Origin: Methanobacteriota archaeon
Lineage (GTDB): Bacteria > Myxococcota > UBA727 > JABDBI01
Reading direction: 5' to 3'
Length of the DNA: 60,859 bases
Assembly: GCA_013288705.1 (NCBI GenBank)
Contig: JABDBI010000009.1
Span: 1-60,859 of the forward strand
The position numbers were made by a program, and so were the translations under genes. Below the pieces are notes generated by a model. That model ran no database searches, had not been told where the DNA came from, and was given only the letters and a program-made list of their open reading frames with translations. Positions 17,040 through 25,882 of this stretch are shown here, in pieces (the first letter of the stretch is position 1; every line of letters starts with the position of its first letter).

Positions 17040-18329
17040 TTAATGCGATTCGGTGTTCTGAATCTCTAGCCGCGCATACGCAGCATAGTGATCACTCGGT
17101 TCAATGCGCACCTTTGGCCCAAAAAGAATCTTATCGGTAAACGCGAGGCCACTCGCTGTCACGCGTATGCGCCGCATGGGATCACGCGCAAAGAGATGAT
17201 CCTGCCGAGCGGGATACTCGATACCGGCGTATTGTTGGAAGTTCATGCTGTTACAATCTGTGGCTGTGAAAATGATGGAAGGCGTGTTATTGCACCAATC
17301 TGGCTCTGCCCCCGGATGCGTGGTTGCGAGTGCCGGATTGTTCACCACCCGGTTACCAAGAGTCACATCCGCATCTGCATGCTCGCTGGGTAAGCCCATG
17401 ATGACAAGATCCGTGAGGTCTGCGTAGTGCAAAAGCACCGGGTAAGAAACTGCGTTCTTCCACCAATCTCCCTCTGCTTTGCCGTTCGGGGTCAACCAAG
17501 TGTCATCTCGATAATATGGACCGGCGTTCATGTCGCCCCCGACAATCACGATGTCGTTATCACTTGCCACATCGCGGATGTTGTTTCCCAGCTCGCGCGC
17601 CTGATTCATACGCTCTTGCCAATGACCGCGAAAAGACTGGAGGTGGGTATCGTAGAGATGCACCACACCGATGTCTTTGTGACGCAGCGATACGCGCAAG
17701 AAACCACGCTTCACCCAGAACCCTGGCAAATATTCGATCAGAAATTGACTGCTATAGTTGGTGGCGGTGACCCTCGCATTTGTGACATCGGGAAAAGTCG
17801 TTTTTTTGACGAGTACCAAGAGACCATCATCGTACTTGCCGCGCGGCCCCAAAAAAGAATGATAGCCGAATCGTTCCGCAGCTGCTTGAAAGCGGGCCAC
17901 ATCTGCACTCCAGACCTCCTGTAGCAAAAGCACATCGTAGCCGCGCCTTAGGAGGAGCGCCGGAAGATGCGGTCGGCGTTCTTCTACATAGGGAGATTGA
18001 ATCAGTGTAATAAGGCCAAACGCTTTTGCTTCGAGCAGGGCGACGTTAAACGATAGAACAGACAGCGATGTTGAGGGGCCTTGAAGTTGGCCCTGGTTAC
18101 GCCTATGCATGTTGAGAAGAAGCGGAGTAGGATCGGGCGCTGCGTGGAAATTGAGATTGCCGACGTCAAATAGTGCTGCCACGGTCGTGTTCTCACTTGC
18201 AACAAGCGCTGAAGCAAGATGAGACAAATTTGGCGACGATGCGACCAGCTGCTCATCTTTTTCGCCCGCGTAGAGGCCGAGCGCGAGAGTCATTGCGTGC
18301 AGCAAAATCGCCAAGTAGAAACATTTCAT
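17040..18329 (-). CDS. Secreted endonuclease/exonuclease/phosphatase-fold phosphodiesterase, sphingomyelinase-like
   Basis: 429 residues with a signal peptide (MKCFYLAILLHAMTLALGLYA). The EEP active-site series is visible in order: LSFNVALLEAK, LLLQEVWS (catalytic Glu), GKYDDGLLVLVKK, the HLQSFRGHWQERMNQA segment, VIVGGDMNAGPYY and the final SDHYAAYARL Asp-His pair. The layout, with a YDDGLL segment and RxxQAxEL helix, resembles bacterial/eukaryotic neutral sphingomyelinases more than DNases. The predicted role is an exported phosphodiesterase acting on phospholipids or nucleic acid; a sphingomyelinase role would imply contact with eukaryotic membranes. The substrate call is uncertain, the fold is not. 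Confidence 0.85.
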   Translation of the reverse strand: MKCFYLAILLHAMTLALGLYAGEKDEQLVASSPNLSHLASALVASENTTVAALFDVGNLNFHAAPDPTPLLLNMHRRNQGQLQGPSTSLSVLSFNVALLEAKAFGLITLIQSPYVEERRPHLPALLLRRGYDVLLLQEVWSADVARFQAAAERFGYHSFLGPRGKYDDGLLVLVKKTTFPDVTNARVTATNYSSQFLIEYLPGFWVKRGFLRVSLRHKDIGVVHLYDTHLQSFRGHWQERMNQARELGNNIRDVASDNDIVIVGGDMNAGPYYRDDTWLTPNGKAEGDWWKNAVSYPVLLHYADLTDLVIMGLPSEHADADVTLGNRVVNNPALATTHPGAEPDWCNNTPSIIFTATDCNSMNFQQYAGIEYPARQDHLFARDPMRRIRVTASGLAFTDKILFGPKVRIEPSDHYAAYARLEIQNTESH

Positions 18330-18408
18330 ACGAATTCCAACCTACGTTGAGCTAAGAAAAAGATGGTGGTAGATATATGGAGATGAGGCACAGATTGGAG
18401 CTTTGGCG

Positions 18409-19299
18409 ATGCAGCTAATTCTTGCTTCTAATGTCTTGGAGCACAAGCATTTTCCCGATTTCATGCGCGACATGCGGGCGCGTCACCGAGGTGCATGGTG
18501 CGTGATCTCGGGCGACTTGCTGAATGTGTTCCCGGAGCCGGGAGAAGACCTTTGTGGGTCCATTTTTCACGAATTATATGGCGATGTAATCGTTTCCGGG
18601 CTGGATGCGTTGGTGCGTGACCGCTTCAAGTCGGTAAAGGACTCGATTTTGCTCCCATTCTTGCGCAATATGTTCCTACCGACAGGCAGCCATTATCAAC
18701 AAGCAAAGGAGATTGCGCAGCGACGTTATCGCCGACTATTTGATCGCATTGAAAATGCTCGGGTGCTTTTTATACCCGGCAACATGGATTTTCCGCGTGA
18801 GAGCGAGAAATGCATTATTGGGCGCCCGAATTTAGTGCAGCTGGATCAAGAAATATTAGAGATTTCATCCTATAAAATCGGCGGTGTTGGGGGTATTCCA
18901 AACACATGCCATCCTTTTCGTGGGTTGGTAGAGATTTCGCCGTATGAGATGCATGAAGAAGAATATAGAAGGCGGCTCTTTGCGCTTACCGGAGTAGATG
19001 TATTGTTAACCCATTTGAGCCCTGAAGAATCTCCTGCACTGGCGGAGTTCTTGCGCGACACACCGGTAAAACTGTTGATTTGCCGGGCTCCTTTCAACTT
19101 TGCCCGCTCTTCAGACTTTCGTGGGGCGTTGCAGGTGCATGAAGTTTCAGGAAAAAGCGTGGTGCATGTGCGCCCATTTGACTATCCAGTGAATAATTAC
19201 TATGTACTTAATCTTGCACCTGACAGTTTAAGTTCTGCCCAAGTCACAATGCATCGATGGGAGGCAACTGTTGCAGGGCAGCAAGAAATGTCTTTGTAG
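18409..19299 (+). CDS. Calcineurin-like metallophosphoesterase
   Basis: 296 residues. Metal-binding motifs of the superfamily are recognisable although diverged: VISGDLLN (GD), FIPGNMDFPRE (GNxD in place of GNHD) and LLTHLSPEE (TH). No signal peptide, so probably cytosolic. The ATG is chosen because TTGGAG lies eight bases upstream; an in-frame TTG two codons before is possible. It starts a plus-strand run with the outer-membrane protein and hydrolase genes (10-base gap). Substrate unknown. Confidence 0.75.
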   Translation: MQLILASNVLEHKHFPDFMRDMRARHRGAWCVISGDLLNVFPEPGEDLCGSIFHELYGDVIVSGLDALVRDRFKSVKDSILLPFLRNMFLPTGSHYQQAKEIAQRRYRRLFDRIENARVLFIPGNMDFPRESEKCIIGRPNLVQLDQEILEISSYKIGGVGGIPNTCHPFRGLVEISPYEMHEEEYRRRLFALTGVDVLLTHLSPEESPALAEFLRDTPVKLLICRAPFNFARSSDFRGALQVHEVSGKSVVHVRPFDYPVNNYYVLNLAPDSLSSAQVTMHRWEATVAGQQEMSL

Positions 19300-19309
19300 G
19301 AAATAATGA

Positions 19310-20203
19310 ATGATCAGAAATATTATTTTTCTTTTGTTCGGTGCATTATTTGCGTCGTTTACTTTTGCGGCTCCAGAAGACATCGACGTCATTTTGCGCG
19401 AGCCTAATTTGCTTTTTCGTGGAAGCCAGGTTGGCAAAGTAGACTTTTTGACCGCCGGTGCGCTTCGTGCTGGGTTCGGTGGCTACCTGATGGGCCATAG
19501 CTATCAGACGTGGCAATTTAAGAGCGCAGCAGATTTAGTTCCGATCGCCTTCGGAGAGGTTGCGCTGTGGCGTATGGGTGTTGGCCTTCAAGGGTTGGCG
19601 GACACGGGAAACGATATTGGCTTTCGCTTGGTACAGAATCACTATGAATTTTATACAGCGTTTGAAGCTTTATTTGGGCCAGGCGTCGGTTACCTCGGTT
19701 ATCGCCACCGTTGCCGGCATGGTGTGGATGCAAACAATATCAGCCGGGTGGTGATGCGCAGTGGGCCAGAGATTGGTTACAAGTGGGCTTTTTCGGGCGG
19801 GCCATTGAACTTCACATGGAATTCTTGGGCCAATTATTTCATCACGGGACAGAACCAGCGAAAAGACGCGCCTTGGATTTATGAGGGCATCTTTCAGCAG
19901 CGCATGCTTTTTGGTTCCGTGCTGCAAGCTGAGTGGTGGCTTCGTCCCTACATCGGTTTATTTGCAACTCTTGGTCTTGGCGTGTTGGTGGCAACGATCG
20001 GAGCCGATACCTATCATCTCACTGCGCCATACAACCAGACGCAAGCAAAACTCTCTCCGGCAGGTGCACTAGGTGTGAAAATGCGCGGAAGAGCAGGGGA
20101 TTTTGTCGTTTTTATGAATGTGCAGCGTAATATTGATAGCGGTTTCTCGTCGCAGGTGGCAGAAGTAAATGCGCTGGCTTTAACGGCGGAGTTTTTGTTT
20201 TGA
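19310..20203 (+). CDS. Predicted outer-membrane beta-barrel protein, function unknown
   Basis: 297 residues with a signal peptide (FLLFGALFASFTFA, cleavage near 20). The mature part is rich in alternating aromatic and Gly residues (FGGYLMGHSYQTWQFKS, YKWAFSGGPLNFTWNSW) and ends in LTAEFLF, a C-terminal aromatic residue typical of barrels recognised by the BAM machinery. I do not recognise a family. It is translated just before, and overlaps by three bases, an exported hydrolase gene, so the two may act together at the outer membrane. Confidence 0.7.
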   Translation: MIRNIIFLLFGALFASFTFAAPEDIDVILREPNLLFRGSQVGKVDFLTAGALRAGFGGYLMGHSYQTWQFKSAADLVPIAFGEVALWRMGVGLQGLADTGNDIGFRLVQNHYEFYTAFEALFGPGVGYLGYRHRCRHGVDANNISRVVMRSGPEIGYKWAFSGGPLNFTWNSWANYFITGQNQRKDAPWIYEGIFQQRMLFGSVLQAEWWLRPYIGLFATLGLGVLVATIGADTYHLTAPYNQTQAKLSPAGALGVKMRGRAGDFVVFMNVQRNIDSGFSSQVAEVNALALTAEFLF

Positions 20204-20856
20204 GGTGGATGCTTTTATTGCTGGGCCTAGCGTCGCCGGGACATGCGGAAGTCGCGCATCTTCCTGTGTTGATCGTACCGGGAATCGTATACAAAGAACG
20301 CGAGTTTCGGCCCATGCTAAAGGCGTTGCGCGAGAGCGGCCGAAAGCAAGTAGAAGTCGTTACTTTTGATGAGCATTTTGGAGAAGGCGGTATTGCATCG
20401 ATTTCCAAACAAGTCGCGGAAGCAGCGAAGCGCCTCAAGGCAGACACCAACAGCACGCAGATAGATGTGATTGGCTTCAGTATGGGAGCGCTCGCGGCCA
20501 GATATATGATTCAGCGTCTTGGCGGAAAAGATGACGTGCGCAGGTTCATCTCAATTTCCGGCCCGCACCATGGCACCGTCATGGCATATTTTGGCCCGTT
20601 CTTCACGGGTGTTCGCGAAATGCAACCGAATAGTACGTTTTTGCAAGATTTGCTCAAAGACCAGAACCCTTTTGGTAAAGTGCGTGTTTATGCGTTTTAC
20701 ACGCCCTACGACGCGATGGTTTCTCCGAGCCAATCTGCGATTCTCGAGCATGCGCAGGTGGTGAAGAGTTTTCAAGTGACGTTTCATCACCAGATGCTGA
20801 AGGATGACGAGGTGCTGTCGGAAGTGGTCGGTGCACTTTCTTCGAGATCGGAATAG
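20200..20856 (+). CDS. Exported alpha/beta hydrolase, lipase/esterase-like
   Basis: 218 residues. A short signal peptide (MRWMLLLLGLASPGHA) precedes an alpha/beta-hydrolase core: VLIVPGIVY near the first strand, the nucleophile elbow VIGFSMGALAARYM (GFSMG with catalytic Ser), SGPHHGT, an acidic strand TPYDAMVSP and FHHQML with a likely catalytic His. The order matches triacylglycerol-lipase-like or PGAP1-like proteins. The TTG overlapping the previous stop is preferred because it supplies the basic N-terminus; an ATG three codons on would remove it. Predicted to act in the periplasm on esters or lipids. Confidence 0.8.
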   Translation: MRWMLLLLGLASPGHAEVAHLPVLIVPGIVYKEREFRPMLKALRESGRKQVEVVTFDEHFGEGGIASISKQVAEAAKRLKADTNSTQIDVIGFSMGALAARYMIQRLGGKDDVRRFISISGPHHGTVMAYFGPFFTGVREMQPNSTFLQDLLKDQNPFGKVRVYAFYTPYDAMVSPSQSAILEHAQVVKSFQVTFHHQMLKDDEVLSEVVGALSSRSE

Positions 20857-20898
20857 AAGACTAGTGCGATGCCTTCACGCTCTGTGAGGGCAGTCAAG

Positions 20899-21492
20899 AT
20901 GAATTACACAAAGCTTGTCGTATGTGTTCTTGCAGTGTTGGTATTTTCCGGGGCTGGTGTAGATCCCGTTAAGCCGCGTTTGCAGCCGCCTTGGTGGGTA
21001 TTTCAAGGGCGCATGAAAGCTACGATCGGTGCAGACGAGAAGTGTGTGGCTGTAGACCCGCTTACCAAGGTAAAAGGCGGTGTCTATGATCTGAAAATTC
21101 GCGTTCTATGTGACGACGCTGAAAAAGCACAGGGGCTTTCTACACTGCTCTCGAGAGCACATCGCTTTGCGCGGGTGAGCGTGAATGTGCGCGTGTATAA
21201 TTTCGCGGGCCAAGAGATGAAGCCTCAGGTGTTCCCGAGCGACGCAATTGAGGCGATGCAACTCATTATATCGTCATTGACGGGAAATCAGTATTTCTTG
21301 CGAATTGAGGACGGCAATGTCTTTTACGATTTCTTTGTCGAGTTTAAGCGGGGCGTTGTGCAATTTGAGGCGGATAACGTTGCGGATGCTTATAACAACT
21401 TGAATGAGGTCGCTGCGATGGCGTTTTATGAGGTTTTAGGGCTTGGGAGCATCCGGCAGATGCTGATTGGGACGACTACGGCTAAGTCCTGA
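20899..21492 (+). CDS. Hypothetical exported protein
   Basis: 197 residues, not recognised. It has a signal peptide or membrane anchor (MNYTKLVVCVLAVLVFSGAGV), a region with a WWVFQGRMKATIG start, and a mixed alpha/beta body with two Cys (EKCVAV, RVLCDDAE) that could form a disulphide. An earlier ATG would add ten residues but the basic-plus-hydrophobic start fits here. It follows the hydrolase gene closely and ends within a perfect inverted repeat. Confidence 0.6.
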   Translation: MNYTKLVVCVLAVLVFSGAGVDPVKPRLQPPWWVFQGRMKATIGADEKCVAVDPLTKVKGGVYDLKIRVLCDDAEKAQGLSTLLSRAHRFARVSVNVRVYNFAGQEMKPQVFPSDAIEAMQLIISSLTGNQYFLRIEDGNVFYDFFVEFKRGVVQFEADNVADAYNNLNEVAAMAFYEVLGLGSIRQMLIGTTTAKS

Positions 21493-21513
21493 CTTTTTGC
21501 CTTGAAAAGTCAG
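21489..21513 (+). terminator. Inverted repeat at gene end, possible terminator
   Basis: CTGACTTTT, loop TGCCTTG, AAAAGTCAG: a perfect 9-bp stem with a 7-base loop overlapping the stop codon of the upstream gene. No run of T follows, so it is not a standard intrinsic terminator; it could stabilise the 3' end or stop transcription weakly in either direction. Confidence 0.4.
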
Positions 21514-21556
21514 GGCAATCCCTTGAGCTCTGGCTTAAATCCGTGTAGCTAACCCC

Positions 21557-22735
21557 ATGCTTTCCTGTACCCCCATCACCCTAAGCGAAGACCTTCTCGC
21601 GCGTGCGCACGCATTTTCCGTGCCGCGCGCGGTGCATCCATCGCGGATCGTCGTGGCGATGTCGGGAGGTGTAGATTCAAGCGTTGCAGCCTGGCTGCTA
21701 AAAGAAGCCGGTCACGAAGTCATCGGTGTTTCTCTGCGTCTCGCGCCAGACGATAAGAATGCACTGCAGGCTCGTCAGGGCCGTTGCTGCTCCGCCGATG
21801 ACATGACTGATGCGCGCCAGGTGTGTGAGCGATTGGGCGTGCCATTCTATGCCATTGATTCGCGGGAGCGCTTTAAAGAAACCGTGTTCGATCCATTTAT
21901 CGCCGCTTATCGGGCAGGGCAGACACCCATTCCTTGTCTTGCATGTAATCACGAAGTGAAACTCGGAGATTTGTACAAAACCGCGAAATCGCTCGGGGCG
22001 CGGGTTGCCACCGGCCACTACGCACAAGTTGTAGACTACAAAGGTATCAAAGCGCTTGCTCGACCTATCGACGCCAGCCGTGACCAGACTTACTATTTAT
22101 ATGGCACCAGTCCTGAAGTGATTGAGCAGCTCGATTTGCCCCTTGGCGGTATGGAGAAGCCATTCATTCGTGCGCTCGCGCAACGTATGGGTTTGCGCGT
22201 GGCGCATAAGCCCGATAGCCATGAGATTTGCTTTGTGCCCGATGGTAATCATGCGAAGGTCGTCGAGAATGCTTCTGGGCCGTTGCCGGGTGGGGAGCTC
22301 GTTCACATCAGCGGTAAGAAAATTGCATCGCATGCTGGAGTGCACAATTTTACAGTGGGTCAGCGTCGGGGTGTTGGCGTGGGTACTGGCGAGCGTGTCT
22401 ATGTGGTCGACATCGATGCAGAGTCGCAGGAAGTCACGCTTGGGCCTAAGGAGGCGCTGGCCTGCACGTTGGTGAAGGCAGGTCCAGTAAGATTGGCAGT
22501 GTCGATGGAGCTATGGCCGGAGATTGTGCAGGTGCAAATTCGTGCTCGGAGTTCGGCTGAGCCGGCCAAGTGGCAATTGCATGACGATGGCAATATTGTG
22601 TTTGATTTTATGGAGCCGGCTTACGCCGTTGCGCCGGGGCAGGCTGCGGTTGCATACGATGGCGATGTGATGCTTGGTGGTGGAATTATTAATGGTCGAC
22701 TCAATGGAGAGCGGCCGAGATTGGTGAATAGATGA
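21557..22735 (+). CDS. mnmA: tRNA-specific 2-thiouridylase MnmA
   Basis: 392 residues. PP-loop SGGVDSS at 36-42, the first catalytic cysteine in PCLACN, the ATP/tRNA segment ATGHYAQV, SRDQTYYLYG and the second catalytic cysteine in HEICFV are all present, followed by the C-terminal beta-barrel. The enzyme adds sulphur at position 2 of the wobble uridine in tRNAs for Lys, Glu and Gln. It has about 30 extra N-terminal residues before the first strand; a later start at the MSGGVDSS ATG would cut the first strand, so the long form is kept. It overlaps the next gene by four bases (ATGA). Confidence 0.95.
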   Translation: MLSCTPITLSEDLLARAHAFSVPRAVHPSRIVVAMSGGVDSSVAAWLLKEAGHEVIGVSLRLAPDDKNALQARQGRCCSADDMTDARQVCERLGVPFYAIDSRERFKETVFDPFIAAYRAGQTPIPCLACNHEVKLGDLYKTAKSLGARVATGHYAQVVDYKGIKALARPIDASRDQTYYLYGTSPEVIEQLDLPLGGMEKPFIRALAQRMGLRVAHKPDSHEICFVPDGNHAKVVENASGPLPGGELVHISGKKIASHAGVHNFTVGQRRGVGVGTGERVYVVDIDAESQEVTLGPKEALACTLVKAGPVRLAVSMELWPEIVQVQIRARSSAEPAKWQLHDDGNIVFDFMEPAYAVAPGQAAVAYDGDVMLGGGIINGRLNGERPRLVNR

Positions 22736-23529
22736 AACGAATTGCGATTTTGATGTGTGCGACGGTTTTTTTTCTTTCCAGTGTTCCAGCAGTTGCTAAC
22801 ACATTTGGGAGCTTATTCTCTCATCGTTGGGCGATGGGTCTGGCAGCAGTTGTAGGCATTGTGACAGTATCGGAGGAAGGAAGGGCTTTGATGTTTGCGG
22901 CTATTCCGCTTGTTTCAGGTGTGGCGCTTCAGAGCTACGCGCAAGCGAAGTTGTTTGCTGATCCGAGTAAGCCGACTACGATACCCGAGAAATCCATGAA
23001 TAATGCCCTGACGGCCGTGAATACTGCGATGGGTTATCAATTTGTCAATTTTATCCAGTCCAAATTACAACAGCTGAGCTATTTGATGTTTCGCGAAGAT
23101 TATAGCAGGCCGACCATGGAAGAGAATCAGCTGGAGCGTCAAAACCGCATCACGCAGGCGGATTATAACATCAATGAACAGATGGCTCGCAATGTGATGA
23201 ATGCGTGGTCGGGTCGTATCGTAACGATTTTTAGTGGCGCACAAAATGTCGCCAAAGCGGGTGATTGGAAATCTGCGGCGAGCCGATTTGCCAATGCAGC
23301 AAAGCAACAGCGTCTCTATTTTAGAGATGTGGCTTTTAATCATCCTGAGGTGATTGACGCTATCCACGTCTATTTCAGCAATGACCTCGCGCCCAAATAC
23401 CCCACAGAGCTAACAACGCTTCCACATGCTATTCTGGCTGAGTTGAATCGCGATCCAGAAATAGGTCATCGAGGGGTCCGAGAGTACTACAACAACCTCG
23501 TCGCTGCCTGGTTCCCAACAAAATCTTAA
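22732..23529 (+). CDS. Hypothetical exported protein coupled to mnmA
   Basis: 265 residues, unrecognised. Signal peptide at 1-22 (MKRIAILMCATVFFLSSVPAVA), then a second hydrophobic stretch (WAMGLAAVVGIVTVS) and another (LMFAAIPLVSGVALQS), so it may remain in the membrane; the rest is alpha-helical and polar (Gln/Asn-rich). It starts within the mnmA stop. No catalytic motif is visible. Confidence 0.65.
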   Translation: MKRIAILMCATVFFLSSVPAVANTFGSLFSHRWAMGLAAVVGIVTVSEEGRALMFAAIPLVSGVALQSYAQAKLFADPSKPTTIPEKSMNNALTAVNTAMGYQFVNFIQSKLQQLSYLMFREDYSRPTMEENQLERQNRITQADYNINEQMARNVMNAWSGRIVTIFSGAQNVAKAGDWKSAASRFANAAKQQRLYFRDVAFNHPEVIDAIHVYFSNDLAPKYPTELTTLPHAILAELNRDPEIGHRGVREYYNNLVAAWFPTKS

Positions 23530-23599
23530 AAAACAACTTGCATTGCATTTTGCTTCTGAGCCATGATGCTTTCCATTCGTGACGTCGATGGAGAACACA

Positions 23600-25882
23600 A
23601 TGGTTGTCGCACATAGTCTAGGCTTTCCGCGCATAGGCGCAAACCGCGAACTCAAGAAAGCTGTAGAGAGTTACTGGCAAAAAGCGATCAGCAAAGATGA
23701 CCTTGTGCAAGAGGGAAAGAGGCTGCGGCGCTTGCATTGGGAACTGCAAGCCAAAGCGGGAATGGATCTTTTGCCCGTCAATGACTTCTCGTTCTATGAC
23801 CACGTGCTTGATATGTCAGCCTTACTTGGCGTCGTGCCCTCCCGCTTTGGGGCAGTTAACGGGCAAGTTGATCTTGATACCTACTTCCGTATGGGGCGCG
23901 GACGCGCACCGACCGGCGCTGATACCACCGCGTGCGAGATGACCAAGTGGTTTGATACGAACTATCATTACATGGTGCCGGAGTTTGCGGAGAACCAAGC
24001 GTTCGCCTTGAAGTCAAATAAGCTTTTCGATGAAGTGGACGAAGCTGTGGCGCTTGGTTATCAGGCTAAGCCAGTTGTGCTTGGCCCCCTCAGCTATCTT
24101 TACTTGGGCAAAGCGATTGGCGACTTCGACAAATTGAAGCTGCTGCCTGGTTTGGTTCGGGCCTATGGAGAAATTTTGCAGCGCCTTGCGCAAAAAGGCA
24201 TCGCATGGGTGCAAATCGATGAGCCGATTTTGGTGATGGACTTGCCTCAAAGTTATAAAGACGGCTTTGCCAGCGCGTATGCCACGCTTGCAGGTCCAGC
24301 ATCACCCAAATTATTGCTTACGACCTATTTTGGCGGCGTAGGCGACAATCTTGAGCTAGTTTGCAAGCTACCTGTGCAGGGATTACACGTGGACGGCGTG
24401 CGCGGGAAGAATGAGCTCGTGCAGGTTGCAGAACATTTGCCGAGAGACAAAGTGCTGTCTGTGGGCATGGTGGATGGCCGCAATATCTGGCGCTGTGAAC
24501 TGGAACCGGCGTTCTCGGCGCTAGCACCGCTGCATGCTCGCTTTGGCGATAATCTTTGGGTGAGTAGCTCTTGTTCTCTGCTGCATAGTCCGGTGGACCT
24601 AGCCAATGAAAAGAACATGGATCGAGAGATAAAGCCATGGTTGTCATTTGCAGCACAAAAAGTTCTGGAAATCGCCACGCTTAAAAAAGGGCTTTCACTG
24701 GGCGCTGGAGCGATCGCGCACGAACTGGAAGAATCTATGCGGCTCATGGAAGCAAAAGCAAGTTCTCCGCGCATTCATAACGCTGAGGTGAAGAAGCGGT
24801 TGAGCCAGGTCACGGACAATAGTGCCCGCCGCGCCAATGCGTTTGCGGAGCGCCGAGGGAGGCAGCACGAGAAATTACGCCTGCCCATGTTTCCAACGAC
24901 TACCATCGGTTCATTCCCTCAAACCAAGGAGATTCGTCAGCTTCGGGCGGATCTCAAATCAAACAAGATTACGCAGGATACTTACGAGCAGCAGATCCGT
25001 GGTCAAATTGCCCTGGCGGTGAAAAAGCAAGAAGAGCTCGGCCTAGACGTGCTGGTTCATGGTGAAGCAGAACGCAACGATATGGTGGAGTACTTTGGCG
25101 AGCAGCTGAATGGCTTTATGTTCACGCAAAATGGCTGGGTGCAGAGCTATGGTTCGCGCTGCGTTAAGCCGCCGGTGATTTATGGTGATGTGAGCAGGCC
25201 TCAAGCGATGACCACGGAATGGAGCGCCTACGCACAATCGCTCACGCAACGGCCGATGAAGGGCATGCTCACAGGGCCGGTAACGATTTTGTGCTGGTCA
25301 TTTGTGCGTGATGATCAGCCGCGCATGGAAACGGCGCGGCAGATTGCTTTGGCCTTGCGTGATGAAGTTGTTGACCTCGAAAAAGCAGGCATCTCGGTGA
25401 TTCAAATTGACGAGCCAGCTTTTCGCGAGGGTTTGCCGCTTCGTCGTGCAGCATGGGATGACTACTTGAAAGATGCCACGCATAGTTTTCGCCTGGCGTC
25501 TTGTGGCGTGCGTGACGAGACACAGATCCACACGCATATGTGCTACGCTGAGTTCAACGACATCATTGGTTCTATCGCAGATCTTGATGCTGACGTTATC
25601 ACCATGGAGACATCGCGGTCGAACATGGAGTTGCTAAAGGCCTTTGAGACATTTGCTTATCCAAATGAGATTGGGCCAGGCGTATACGACATTCACTCAC
25701 CGCGCATTCCCTCATCGGATGAAATGGTTCTCTTGATGCAAAAAGCGGCGGAACGAATTGCCCCGGACTACTTGTGGGTCAATCCTGATTGCGGCTTAAA
25801 AACGAGAGGCTGGCCAGAGGTAGAGCGCGCGCTGAATAATATGGTGACCGCAGCAAAAACATTGCGGCAGAAATATGCGTAA
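23600..25882 (+). CDS. metE: Cobalamin-independent methionine synthase MetE
   Basis: 760 residues, normal length. The N-terminal half starts HSLGFPRIGANRELKKA. The C-terminal barrel carries the zinc site H646, C648, E670 and C731, with the same 83-residue C-to-C spacing as in E. coli. It transfers a methyl group from 5-methyl-tetrahydrofolate(Glu3) to homocysteine. The ATG giving MVVAHSLGF is chosen because GGAG lies six bases before it; an ATG four codons and a GTG seven codons earlier also exist. Overlaps the metF-like gene by eight bases. The 70-base upstream gap is too short for a SAM or cobalamin riboswitch. Confidence 0.96.
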   Translation: MVVAHSLGFPRIGANRELKKAVESYWQKAISKDDLVQEGKRLRRLHWELQAKAGMDLLPVNDFSFYDHVLDMSALLGVVPSRFGAVNGQVDLDTYFRMGRGRAPTGADTTACEMTKWFDTNYHYMVPEFAENQAFALKSNKLFDEVDEAVALGYQAKPVVLGPLSYLYLGKAIGDFDKLKLLPGLVRAYGEILQRLAQKGIAWVQIDEPILVMDLPQSYKDGFASAYATLAGPASPKLLLTTYFGGVGDNLELVCKLPVQGLHVDGVRGKNELVQVAEHLPRDKVLSVGMVDGRNIWRCELEPAFSALAPLHARFGDNLWVSSSCSLLHSPVDLANEKNMDREIKPWLSFAAQKVLEIATLKKGLSLGAGAIAHELEESMRLMEAKASSPRIHNAEVKKRLSQVTDNSARRANAFAERRGRQHEKLRLPMFPTTTIGSFPQTKEIRQLRADLKSNKITQDTYEQQIRGQIALAVKKQEELGLDVLVHGEAERNDMVEYFGEQLNGFMFTQNGWVQSYGSRCVKPPVIYGDVSRPQAMTTEWSAYAQSLTQRPMKGMLTGPVTILCWSFVRDDQPRMETARQIALALRDEVVDLEKAGISVIQIDEPAFREGLPLRRAAWDDYLKDATHSFRLASCGVRDETQIHTHMCYAEFNDIIGSIADLDADVITMETSRSNMELLKAFETFAYPNEIGPGVYDIHSPRIPSSDEMVLLMQKAAERIAPDYLWVNPDCGLKTRGWPEVERALNNMVTAAKTLRQKYA

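Noticed and set aside
23530..23599. SAM or cobalamin riboswitch before metE
   Set aside because: Only 70 bases are available, too short for these aptamers, and no matching core is visible.
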